From the NCBI GenBank assembly GCA_033816765.1, contig CM066288.1:4402001-4466000 (forward strand): DNA of 64,000 nucleotides. Reading direction: 5' to 3'. Origin of the DNA: Nothopassalora personata. Its lineage: Eukaryota > Ascomycota > Dothideomycetes > Mycosphaerellales > Mycosphaerellaceae. Shown here one piece after another: positions 54,272-64,000 of this stretch (position 1 is its first letter; each line of letters opens with the position of its first letter). A model generated the notes under the pieces. It searched no databases. It worked only from the letters and a program-made list of their open reading frames with translations, and was not told the DNA's origin. Made by a program: the position numbers and the translations under genes.

Positions 54272-54601
54272 TGTTAGGAACCGCTGTACGTTATCACAAC
54301 TCGGACTTGGATCTTTGCAGGGATGTCTCAATCAGTTATGAAGGTAGTGGTTCCAAACAGTATATAGTGTATACTTAAAATGAGTTGAGCACGAGGCTCC
54401 TATCTATACTCGTAAAGAAGCGTCGTCTATATAGTGCCATGTCTTGGCGTGACTGATCAGTCGGATCAGTTGATCTGTCCTGCTCTCTCTGCTCTGTTAC
54501 AGAGCACGCAGATCGGAGAGAGCACTCTGCATATCGGATCCTTCCACTAGTGTGTAGGCATCGATTGGTTGGCTGGAGCTTCTCCGGATCGATCCGTAAC
54601 A
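54272..54601 (+). repeat. Solo LTR B
   Basis: TGTTAGGAACC...GATCCGTAACA, 330 bp, duplication GAGGG (54267-54271) and GAGCG (54602-54606, one substitution; the uninterrupted sequence in P near 57,785 confirms GAGGG). The ends match the gag-only LTR; the middle has CTCTCTCTGCTCTG simple sequence. Confidence 0.85.
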
Positions 54602-56439
54602 GAGCGGCCCTCTCCTTTAGGTACTACTATAGCAATAGCCCGAACACTTATCGTATAAACCTACTTTAAGCTCTCGAGATCCTTAAGGAACTCGCGTACG
54701 TTACGCTACTAAACCGTAGGCGTCTCTATACCGTAGTACCACTAGTTATCCTTATCGGCCTTTACTATCCAATTACGATGCCGCTAGGGTCTACCTAAAA
54801 TTACTAATGGCCTACCTATAGGCACCGCGTAGTAGATAGCGTTACTTACGCGCTCTACTCCCGCGTTATTAGCGAGTCGTAGCCGAACCGTAAAGGCGCC
54901 GTAGCAATACCCTAGGTTATGCGTATACGACTCTAACTTCGGTAGCCTTGCCCTATTAATAGGTTGCATTTAATGTCGGAGTACATACTTATACGATACT
55001 AGGCTAAGATCCGTATAGTTATCTAGGAGAAACGTAGCCTCGCGAAAGCCCTTACGAGTCTCGACTACGCCTCGTAAGTAACGCGCTAGACACGCATCTA
55101 CTCGCCTTAAGGGGTCGACTTTAGGAAAACTCGGACTTAGGAGCGACCTACTTATAGTCCTCTACCTTTTCCCTAGTCGCTACGATAGACACACATCTAC
55201 TCGCCTTAAGGGGTCAACTTTAGGAAAACTCGGACTTAGGAGCGACCTACTTCTAGTCCTCTACCTTTTCCCTAGTCGCTACCCTTCTTAGTTAAAGCCT
55301 TCGTAGCGTCTACCCTACGAACCGCTTACGCGCTACGGTCCTTCTATAGGTACCTATTCGGGCAATCCGTCTTAATGTAACCCTTCTTATAGTATCTATA
55401 GTACTCCGCTTTAGTCCTATCGAAGGTTATAGACGATCCGCCGGCGTCCCGCTAGTAACTCGCACCCGGGTCGCGCGACGCCTAACTATACTTCTACTAC
55501 TTCGAGCTACGATCGCTTCGCCCTTAGTCGCCCTTAGTCTCTCGCCTACGGCGACTATACTACCCGCGGTCGTGCCCTCCGCTACTACGCTCCGTGCTTT
55601 TAATACGCGAAGCTAGGATTACTAGTTCCTCTCTAGTTATTAGGATGTTATAAAACTTAACGATTACGGACCGTAGGCTAGGCGTAAGCTTAGCGAGTAT
55701 ATGTCGTACGCGTTACGCCTCCGTATAGTCCCCTAACTAATCCTCTATAACATCTAGCTTAGTCGTAAACTAACGTACTATCTAGTTGTCCTTCTATTTT
55801 ACCGCCTTATACTCTAACATTACGTTAAGTACGCGGTTTATAGGATTACCGTATACGTCTCGATAGAACTCCTTAAAGTCCTAGTATATATACCCTTTAA
55901 GGTTAAGGACGCTATAGTTAGCGTACTATCGCTCACTTACCTCTCCGCTTAGGTACATAACCCTATATAGGACCTTTAACTCGTTCGTCGTATACGTGCC
56001 GCCTAAGAGGGTAAAGATAAGAGAGAGCTCCCTTAGGAATACCCGTACTTTCTTAATCGAGTCCCCTCTAAAAGGCGTAGGTTCTTTAAGACGTAAACGT
56101 GTCGTATACAATGCAACCGCGCCTCGAGCTACGATATTATCGTTAGTTACTATAGATAGAGGAGGGGGAGGGGGAGTAGGGGATAGTTCTCCGCCGGATT
56201 CGCCCTAAGGGTCCGCCGGCGGCACGCTTACGTCCCGTAAGATCTCTAACTGTTTAATCTCCCTCTATATCTCCTTCTCCTTAACCTCTACCCGAAGGGC
56301 ATCCCTCCTTACGACTAAGGCTACACGCCTCGCTTATTACTGGGCCCTAGGGCTTAGGGGAGCCGTAGGCGTAGCGCTACTATCGTCGCGTTCGGACTCT
56401 ATAGCGTGTATAGATTGTAACGAAGAGAAGAATTAGAAC

Positions 56440-56636
56440 TATTAAGGGGATGTCGTAATATATAGCACGCCTACAACCTACTAGTCGTAGATAAACTAAT
56501 TCTTACCTTTTATTTAAGACGCATCGCGCGTCGTAAGGTGTACTTATGCGTGTTACGTGCGGCTTAGTAGCCGGTCGCGACCGCATGTTATATATAAGGC
56601 TACATATAGGGGTTAGCTACTAGGCTGCCCCTTATA
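56440..56636 (-). repeat. Element M 5' LTR
   Basis: 197 bp. On the minus strand it is followed by GTT and CTAATTCTT (56428-56436), still an exact complement of the LTR segment at 56496-56504 despite RIP. Confidence 0.85.
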
Positions 56637-56641
56637 TATAC

Positions 56642-59600
56642 GGTAATCCTATAAACCGCGTACTTAACGTAATGTTAGAGTATAAGGCGGTAAAATAGAA
56701 GGATAACTAGATAGTACGTTAGTTTACGACTAAGCTAGATATTATAGAGGATTAGTTAGGGGACTATACGGAGGCGTAACGCGTACGACATATGCTCGCT
56801 AAGCTTACGCCTAGCCTACGGTCCGTAATCGTTAAGTTTCATAATATCCTAATAACTAGAGAGGAACTAGTAATCCTAGCTTCGCGTATTAAAAGCACGG
56901 AGGCGTAGTAGCGAAGGGCACGACCGCGGGTAGCATAGTCGCCGTAGGCGAGAGACTAAGGGCGACTAAGGGCAAAGCGATCGTAGCTCGAAGTAGTAGA
57001 AGTATAGTTAGGCGTCGCGCGACCCGGGTACGAGTTACTAGCGGGACGCCGGCGGATCGTCTATAACCTTCGATAGGACTAAAGCGGAGTGCTATAGATG
57101 CTATAAGAAGGGTTATATTAAGACGGATTGCCCGAATAGGCACCTATAGAAGGACCGTAGCGCGTAAGTGGTTTGTAGGGTAGACGCTACGAAGGCTCTA
57201 ACTAAGAAGGGTAGCGACTAGGGAAAAGGTAGAGGACTAGAAGTAGGTCGCTCCTAAGTCCGAGTTTTCCTAAAGTCGACCCCTTAAGGCGAGTAGATAC
57301 GTGTCTAGCGCGTTACTTACGAGGCGTAGTCGAGACTCGTAAGGGCTTTCGCGAGGCTACGTTTCTCCTAGATAACTATACGGATCTTAGCCTAGTATCG
57401 TATAAGTATGTACTCCGACATTAAATGTAACCTATTAATAGGGTAAGGCTACCGAAGTTAGAGTCGTATACGTATAACCTAGGGTATTACTACGGCGCCT
57501 TTACGGTTCGGCTACGACTCGCTAATAACGCGGGAGTAGAGCGCGTAAGTAACGCTATCTACTACGCGGTACCTATAGGTAGACCATTAGTAATTTTAGG
57601 TAGACCCTAGCGGCATCGTAATCGGATAGTAAAGGCCGATAAGGATAACTAGTAGTACTACGGTGTAGAGACGCCTACGGTTTAGTAGCGTAACGTACGC
57701 GAGTTCCTTAAGGATCTCGAGAGCTTAAAGTAGGTTTATACGATAAGTGTTCGGGCTATTACTATAGTAGTATCTAAAGGAGAGGGCCCCTCGTAGCCTA
57801 AAGAATTTATAGACTTCCGAGATATATACGCACCTAATAAGTAGGCGAAGCGTAAGATGCCCGACGGGGTTAAGTATACGATTAATCTTGTTAAAGGAAA
57901 GAAACCCCCTTTTAAGCCGCTATACTACTAGTCCTTAACTAAGCTAGAGGCCTTAAAGGAGTACCTTACGTAAGCAATAGAGAAGGGGTAGATTAGGCGA
58001 TCCGTAAGCGAGGCGGGTGCGCCTATCCTATTTATACTAAAGAAGAATAGTACTCTTAGGCTCTATATAGATTATAGAGGCCTAAATAAGATTATAGTAA
58101 AGAACCGGTACCTACTGCCCCTAATTAGTAAGACCTTAGATAGGCTATAGGGCGCTAGGCTCTTTACTATAATTGACCTATAGGATACCTACTACCGTAT
58201 TCCTATTAAGCGAGGAGACGAGTAGAAGACTACGTTTCGTATACGATACGGTTACTACGAGTACTTAGTTATACCTTTTAGGTTAACTAACGTACCGGCA
58301 ACCTTTTAAGGGTATATTAATAAGGCGCTAACCGGCTTAGTTAATAACATTTACGTAGTCTACCTAGATAATATCCTTATCTATAGCGAGACGCGTAAGG
58401 TATACGTACGAGCCGTACGCGCGGTACTAGAGAGGCTACGAAAGTTTGCCCTGTTCGTAAACCCTAAGAAGTGTCACTTCTTCTAGGAGAGTATAGAGTT
58501 CCTTAGGTTTATCGTAAGCGCCGTAGGCGTGTCGATAGATAGGAGTAGGGTAGCCGCTATCGAGGAATAGCCTACACCTACGACCTTTTATAAGGTCTAG
58601 TCCTTCCTTAGGTTTTATAACTTCTACCGGCGTTTTATAGAAGGATACTTAAGGGTCTATAAGCCCCTAACGGACCTACTAAAGGGATCTAAGGACGGTA
58701 AGAAGCACGGCCCTCTTACGTAGACCTTAAGCGAAGAGTAGGCGTTTCGATAGCTTAAGGCCGGATTCTTAGGTGTACTAATACTTAGGCACTTCGATCC
58801 TACGCTACGCACGCGAGTCGAGACGGATGCCTTAGGTTTTGCGATCGTAGGTATTATATCCTAATTGTTTAGTACTAAGTAGCATCCTATCGCGTTCTAT
58901 TTACGTAAGATAATACTAGCTAAGTGCAACTACGAGACGCACGATTAGGAGCTACTTATAGTAGTTAAGGCTTTTAAGCATTAGAGGCTATACTTAGAGG
59001 GCGCTACGTATACGGTACGAGTACTAGTCGACTACGCTAACCTATAGGGCTTTATAACAGTAAAGTAGCTAAATAGGCGGTAAGCTCGATAGGCTACGTT
59101 CCTATACTCTTTTAATTTTATAGTAGAGTATCGGCCGGGTAAGACTAACCTAGCCGACGCGCCTTCGAGACGTAGTAACTACGTAGCTATAACGTAACAA
59201 ACTTCGAACTTGCTACCTACCTTATAAAGTAAGCTGTCTTTCTAGAAGGAGTCTCTAGAAGGGATAAGCGAGCCGACGGTAAAGCGCGTGCTTACTACCT
59301 ACGAGGCGATATAGGGCGACATAGGCGCGGCGATAGCAGTACGGAGAGGTGACCTTCCCTATTAAGATAAGCCGTCTTTACTAGTAGTAGTATGCGCTAT
59401 AGTAATATAGGGTTAAGCTTATAGCTCGACGGGTAAGTTAATCCTACTCTTAATAAAGATCGCGTAGTAGTAAGACGACTAGTATATCGTATGCTTAGCG
59501 TAGGCGCTAAGCGCGAGGGACGCTAAGGGATAGTATATAAAGGATAACCTTATATACTACGGAGACGCGATCGTAGTACCTAGGGATTACGTAATTAGGT

Positions 59601-60880
59601 CGCATCTAATTCGTATACACTACGACGACGTCCTCGCGGATCACTTTAGAAGGACTAAGACTAAAGAGCTATTACGACGTAATTATTAGTAGGACTTACT
59701 TAGTACGGACGTAAAACAATACGTCTAAGCCTATAGAACCTACTAGGGTTCGAAGGCGAGGCGCTATCGACCCTACGGCGAGCTATAACCGCTTCCTAGA
59801 CCGGAGCGACCGTAGTAGGAAATTACTATAGATTTTATTACGGACCTACCTCTAAGTACGCGAGCCGGTTGCGTGTATAATGCGATCCTAGTAATAGTCG
59901 ATCGCTACTTAAAAATGAGCTTATACATCCCGACGACGAAGACTTACATAGCCGTAGAGCTTACGAGGCTCCTACGAGACGAAGTCGTACGACACTATAG
60001 TGTCCCGTTAGGCATAGTAAGCGACCGAGGTCCGGTCTTTACTAGTTAGTTTTAGAGTAACTTCTACTTCGAGGCGCGTGTAAAGCGTAAGCTATCTACG
60101 GCCTTTCACCCTTAGACTAACGGCTAAACTAAGAGGGTAAACTAAACCCTCGAATAATACTTTCGTTATTACTATAGTAATAATTAAACTAAGTAGGCTA
60201 AGTAGCTTATAGTTACTAAATTCGTAGCTAATAACAGCATCTACCTAACACTACGGATAAGTCCGTTCGAAATAGCGTACGGTTAGCGACCTAAGATTGC
60301 CCCTATACTAACTAGATCTCGAGACGAGACCTAGGGGGGGAAGTACTAGTAGCGGTAATAGCTACGAGTCGTATGCGAAAACTACGCGCTACACTCGAGG
60401 AGCGATAGAAGGCTATAGTAGAAAGCTAGGCTCGCTACTATAATAAGACCTACTAAGCTAAGACCTACCGCGTAGGTAACTTAGTCCTATTATTAACGAA
60501 GAACCTTAAGTTAGCAGTACTAAAGAAGAAGATAGGTCCGAAGTTTATTAGCCTATACCGCATTACGGACGCTATCGGTTCGTAGGCGTACCGCCTAGCG
60601 CTACTAGCCGACTTAAGGCTCTATAACGTCTTCTATATCTCTCTCCTCGAGCCGTATATCGGTAGCGATAAGGATAGACCCGTACCCCCTCTAGCTAATA
60701 AGGACGGAGAGTATAAGGTAGAGGCAGTACTAGATAGGCGTAAGCGTAAGGGTAAGCTATAGTATCTAGTCTAGTAGAAGGACTAGCTAGAGGAGTATAA
60801 TAGCTAGGAACCGGCGGAGGGCCTCGCGAATACGGATCGCATAGTAGCCGACTATAAGGCGTTAAGGAGAAGTAAATAAG
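56642..60880 (+). pseudogene. Element P gag 3' part and pol remnants
   Basis: Gag resumes here. Zinc knuckle near 57,083-57,136 (CYRCYKKGYIKTDC) has its His changed to Tyr, a CAT-to-TAT RIP change. RT box near 58,357 reads VYLDNILIYS, with the second catalytic Asp changed to Asn (GAT-to-AAT). The integrase C-terminal part near 60,110 has TAFHP then a stop where Gln stood. The chromodomain end at 60,650-60,880 reads LDRRKRKGKL and VADYKALRRSK before the genuine stop. It is inactivated beyond doubt. Confidence 0.82.
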
Positions 60881-60989
60881 ACTAGCACTAGAGTATAAAT
60901 AAAACTTTTCTTAACTATAAATAAAACAAAAGCTAAAGAGTAGCGCGCCTACTAGGGGCTACGTAGAGTAGTAGTAGGCGAGGAGCCCG

Positions 60990-61952
60990 CGAGCAGCGTG
61001 TAAGGCGAGCGCCTTAGTTGTCGTTACGTAGTAACTTAGGTAAGAATACCTAGTCGGCGGCGGTAGTATCGATGTTCTACGCCTATAGGAACTGGGACTA
61101 CGGTTAGTAGGGTACACGTAGGTAAGGAACATACGACTTACGGCGCGGCCGAGTTCGAACAGCCTATTAAGGGCGCGGTTCTACTCCTACTAGAGCGCGA
61201 GGGCTTCGGCGGCGGGGGCGGCGGTAGTAGTAGCGGCGGCGGCGGAGGCACGTATACGGGTCTCCCTAGCACGCTTATGCTTATAGGCATTAAACTGCCT
61301 AATAGCCTATAGGAAGGGTTAGCCGAAGCATAGGGGACGTACTAGAGCCCTTCCCCGCGAGTAGTAGTCGACTCGCACGAGCGAAGCAGCGACTTACCTC
61401 CTTAATGTCATTACCTAGCTAGGCATATAGGCGGATCTGCTCTACTAGCTCCTACTACTAGAGGTCTATAGGCGCCTAGCCTATTATAGCCGTAAGGAAG
61501 TCGCGCTAGGACCGCGCGGCGCGTAGGCGGCTTACTAGCGAGGCGATAGCGTAGCTAGTATTAGGCACGTAGCTATGTTTACTACGCCTATAGCGGCTAC
61601 ACTTCTTTAGGAGCTCGCCGGTAGTAATACTATTACAGTTATCGGCCTCGTCTAGTAAGTGGTTAGCATACGAATCGTAGGCGACACGCGTAGAGACTTA
61701 CCCCTAACGAAGTACGGGAGGTACCGTATATATATATTAATTCTCTACGAGAGCTTAGTAGCTAGCGAGGGCGTTAGTAGCTACGAGGGTGATGCTAGTC
61801 GCTTGCGACTACTAGGCGTTCTAGGGCGTCGCGCACTAGAGCCGCCTAGCGGCGCTCGTCTTCTACGGCGCTAGTAGTACTATCGCTACTAGTGCTACTA
61901 GAGGAGGCGGAGCGGCTCGAGAATAACGGCGAGGAGGGCACGGTAGACATAA
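60990..61952 (-). pseudogene. Relic antisense ORF in the post-pol region of element P
   Basis: Counterpart of the M tract at 47,374-48,300, on the strand opposite to P's gag-pol. Its start region again encodes MSTVPSSPLFSSRSASS. RIP stops interrupt it. Plus-strand ORFs here are shadows. Confidence 0.45.
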
Positions 61953-62251
61953 TAATAATAATAATGCTAGCGAGGCGCTTACGATAATAGTACGGTGCGG
62001 GTGCGTAGTAGTAGTATAGCGAAGGTAATAAGCTAGGGAGCGTGCTAAGAAAGGGCTAGGTTAGGCTAGAGTTTTATGCCCCTAACTAGCTACGTCGGTA
62101 TAGTAACTAAGCCTTACTTACCTACACCTACATAACGATACGCACGTAACCCGTATATAGGCCGTATAGTAACTATAGTTCTAGAAGTACATAGGAGCCT
62201 CTACGTAGTAACTAGCGAGCTAAGGACAGCTCGCACGGGAGGGGAGGCAAT

Positions 62252-62448
62252 TGTAAGGGGCAGCCTAGTAGCTAACCCCTACATGTGGCCTTATATGTAA
62301 CATACGGTTGCGACCGGCTACTAAGCCGCACGTAATACGTATAAGTACACCTTACGACGCGCGATGCGTCTTGAACAAAAGGTAAGAATTAGTTCATCTA
62401 CGACTAGTAGGTCGTGGGCGTACTATACATTGCGACATCCCCTTAATA
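62252..62448 (+). repeat. Element P 3' LTR
   Basis: 197 bp, TGTAAGGGG...CCCCTTAATA, followed by the duplication GCATT. Confidence 0.85.
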
Positions 62449-64000
62449 GCATTTATTAGCTACTTATATTAGGACTGTAGAGATAAGTAGGAGATCTAGT
62501 AGGAAAGTTGTTTTAGAAGATGTTCTACTTATACCTAAGCTAGGAGTGAACCTAGTTTCTTAGAACTAGTTTAGTAAGCAGTTTAGTATTTAACCTCCTT
62601 TATTTTCTCTTATATCCCCCTCTAGCTAAACTGTTATCTAGACAAGGCTTATTAGGGGGGTTCTATTTATTAATAAGATATCTCCTCTACTATAAGAAAG
62701 GGCACATTACTTATTATGTACACTACTAATAGAGAATGCCTTTGTAACTACTAAATTAGAGACTAACCTAAAACAGTAGGAGCTTTAGTATAGAAGATTT
62801 ACACACTTTAGGAAGAACTTGCTCTAGAATCTTTATAAGGTAATAGACTTAAAAGAACCTGTTCCTATTCCTAGGGATAGCTTCCACTAGTGTAGAGTGT
62901 GTTTAATAGTAAAGATAAAGAAGTACAAAGGTAAAGTTACTAAGAGAAGACCTAAAAGACTTGCCCTTATATCTATTAACATATATAGTCTACTACTAAC
63001 ATTAAGGCTAGGGTTTAAATACTAGCTTAAGATTGTTAATAACTTCTCTAGAAAGAAGTAGACCTGTCCTCTTAAGAAAAGAGAAGATACTCTAGTTGCT
63101 TTCTAGAACTAGAAGATTAAGGTAGAGAGGAAATCATTAGCATAGTTAAAAGCAGTTAGGCTTAATAATGCAAGGGAACTTATTACATTAGTTAAGCAGT
63201 AGGAGAAGGATTTAGGAATTAAGCTAGAGCATACTAAGGCATACAACTCGCTCTAAAATAGACTAGTTAAAAGGTTAATACAAACCTTAGAAGACTCTAT
63301 AAGGGCAATACTTAAAGAGGCTAAGATGCTAATTAAATTCTAGCCTAAAGCACTAGAAGCCTAAACCTACATAAGAAACAAACTACTAAATGGTCTAGAC
63401 TATAATAGGTTCAAGGTTTTACTAGATAAAGCCTTTAACGGTATTAAGCTAACTATTAACTATTTAAAGGTTTAGGGATGCAAAGCTATTGTCTACATAG
63501 ACACAAGATTCTAGCCTTAATAGGTAAGAAGTAATAAACTAATAAATAGAGGTAAAGAAGCAGTGTTTGTTAGATACGTTAAAAACATAGCTAAGGCCTA
63601 GCTCTTTTAGGAACTAGACATAAAAGCTGTTAAACAACACATATATATAGACTTCTTTAAGGACTAACCTAGAGGTAATATGGATCTTAATGTTACAAAA
63701 TTGAATCTATCAAGTAATGCACTAGCTAGGAGACCCTTAGGAAGGCTAAGGAAGGACATATCCTTAGAGCAACCTGTTCACCATTCAATTATTTAGAGCC
63801 TAGTAACAGCCTAACTAAGAAAGCTGTTTATACAACTTCCCTAGCCTCTAAAGAATGTAGGGGAATTTTAGAAAATTAATAAGCTAATTAAGATAAGCTT
63901 ACTAGATCCCTAGGAAAAGGATGTTACTAGGATACAAGTAACTACTCTTAGATTATCCCTTAGTAAGAGGAGGGCTAATTATGATGTTAAGGGCTATAAA
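62449..64000 (+). pseudogene. Copia element, integrase part (RIP-mutated, continues beyond window)
   Basis: Resumes the frame broken at 38,771 and 46,089. The plus strand reads VLLIPKLGVNLVS (the classic Copia pre-integrase motif, near 62,525), FTHFGKNLL near 62,800, then LISIDI, VDNFSRKTWTCPLKK (DDE core), KAVRLNNARELITL (second Asp changed to Asn) and RLIQTLEDSIRAILKEAK. Near 63,530-63,570 it has RSNKLINRGKEAVFVRYV. Stops are almost all TAG at former CAG or TGG. RT and RNase H would lie past the window end. Confidence 0.8.

Larger units (their letters stand above)
48375..56400 (-). pseudogene. Element M gag-pol remnants
   Basis: Reading on the minus strand: gag motif near 56,050, RT catalytic box near 53,690 (YLD-type, second Asp mutated), integrase near 52,000, and a chromodomain end near 48,500 (SDKERPVPPLANKDGEYKVE). 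Interrupted at 54,272-54,601 and 48,616-51,410 by later LTR insertions. Every frame has many TAG/TAA stops at former CAG, CAA and TGG codons. Confidence 0.8.
46876..56636 (-). mobile_element. Chromovirus M (RIP-mutated), inserted in P in opposite orientation
   Basis: Duplication TATAC at 46871-46875 and 56637-56641. LTRs 46876-47072 (3') and 56440-56636 (5'). After removing the two later insertions it is about 6.6 kb, the length of P. Together with P it makes an inverted repeat with arms of more than 4 kb around the 56.4-56.6 kb LTR. Confidence 0.88.
46090..62448 (+). mobile_element. Chromovirus P (RIP-mutated), split by nested copy M
   Basis: Flanked by the duplication GCATT (46085-46089 and 62449-62453), which proves one insertion event. 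Parts: 46090-46875 and 56637-62448, about 6.6 kb. 5' LTR 46090-46286, 3' LTR 62252-62448 (197 bp each). Gag, pol with chromodomain and a 1.2-kb post-pol region are recognisable but full of stops from CA-to-TA and TG-to-TA change. CpG is not depleted. Confidence 0.88.

Noticed and set aside
56440..61000. Large inverted repeat as a possible hairpin-forming or replication structure
   Set aside because: Fully explained by two copies of one retrotransposon in opposite orientation, proved by their duplications.

Overview
The window comes from a filamentous ascomycete (Pezizomycotina), most likely a dothideomycete. The signs are single-copy fungal housekeeping genes with 50-250 bp GT-AG introns (Sec7, Mhr1/mL67, Hook, cofactor B, CENP-C/Mif2, RNase H2A), a PaxB-type membrane terpene cyclase, and a large repeat block carrying repeat-induced point mutation (RIP). 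The class-level guess is inference; the kingdom and subphylum are well supported.

Layout. Bases 1-34.7 kb are gene territory: the 3' end of a Sec7 ARF-GEF; mL67/Mhr1; a tract of decayed ~145 bp repeats; an unrecognised 776-aa protein whose start codon lies in a perfect 12-bp hairpin; a broken Kha1-type K+/H+ antiporter; an F-box protein; Hook; a Myb protein; tubulin cofactor B; CENP-C/Mif2; a small membrane protein; RNase H2A; two fragments of an unrecognised family; a terpene cyclase; and a secreted-ectodomain single-pass membrane protein. Gaps of 1-3.5 kb between them hold no gene I can support.

Bases 34.7-64 kb are nested retrotransposons that I could order by target-site duplications (TSDs). 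The oldest layers are a RIP-mutated chromovirus relic (35.1-36.9 kb) and a RIP-mutated Copia element (36,885 to beyond the window end) inserted in it. Into the Copia element went (a) a 6.6-kb RIP-mutated chromovirus P (46,090-62,448, TSD GCATT) and (b) an intact 7.3-kb chromovirus (38,772-46,071, TSD AAGTA, identical LTRs). Into P went a second copy M in the opposite orientation (46,876-56,636, TSD TATAC). Into M went two solo LTRs (TSDs GAGGA and GAGGG/GAGCG). Into one solo LTR went an intact 2.47-kb gag-only element (48,808-51,278, TSD ATAGG, identical LTRs). The two youngest insertions carry no RIP.

Most interesting points: (1) all LTR families of the chromovirus/gag-only kind carry, 2-3 nt after the 5' LTR, an 8-9 nt site complementary to a segment of their own LTR about 33 nt downstream of a TATA-like box, and this pair covaries between two related families. 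This predicts Tf1-like self-primed reverse transcription. (2) The gag-only element has a convergent antisense ORF encoding a six-cysteine plus coiled-coil protein, and a palindromic TATA box in its LTR. (3) The intact chromovirus has a textbook -1 frameshift signal (GGGAAAT, 7-nt spacer, hairpin) between gag and pol.
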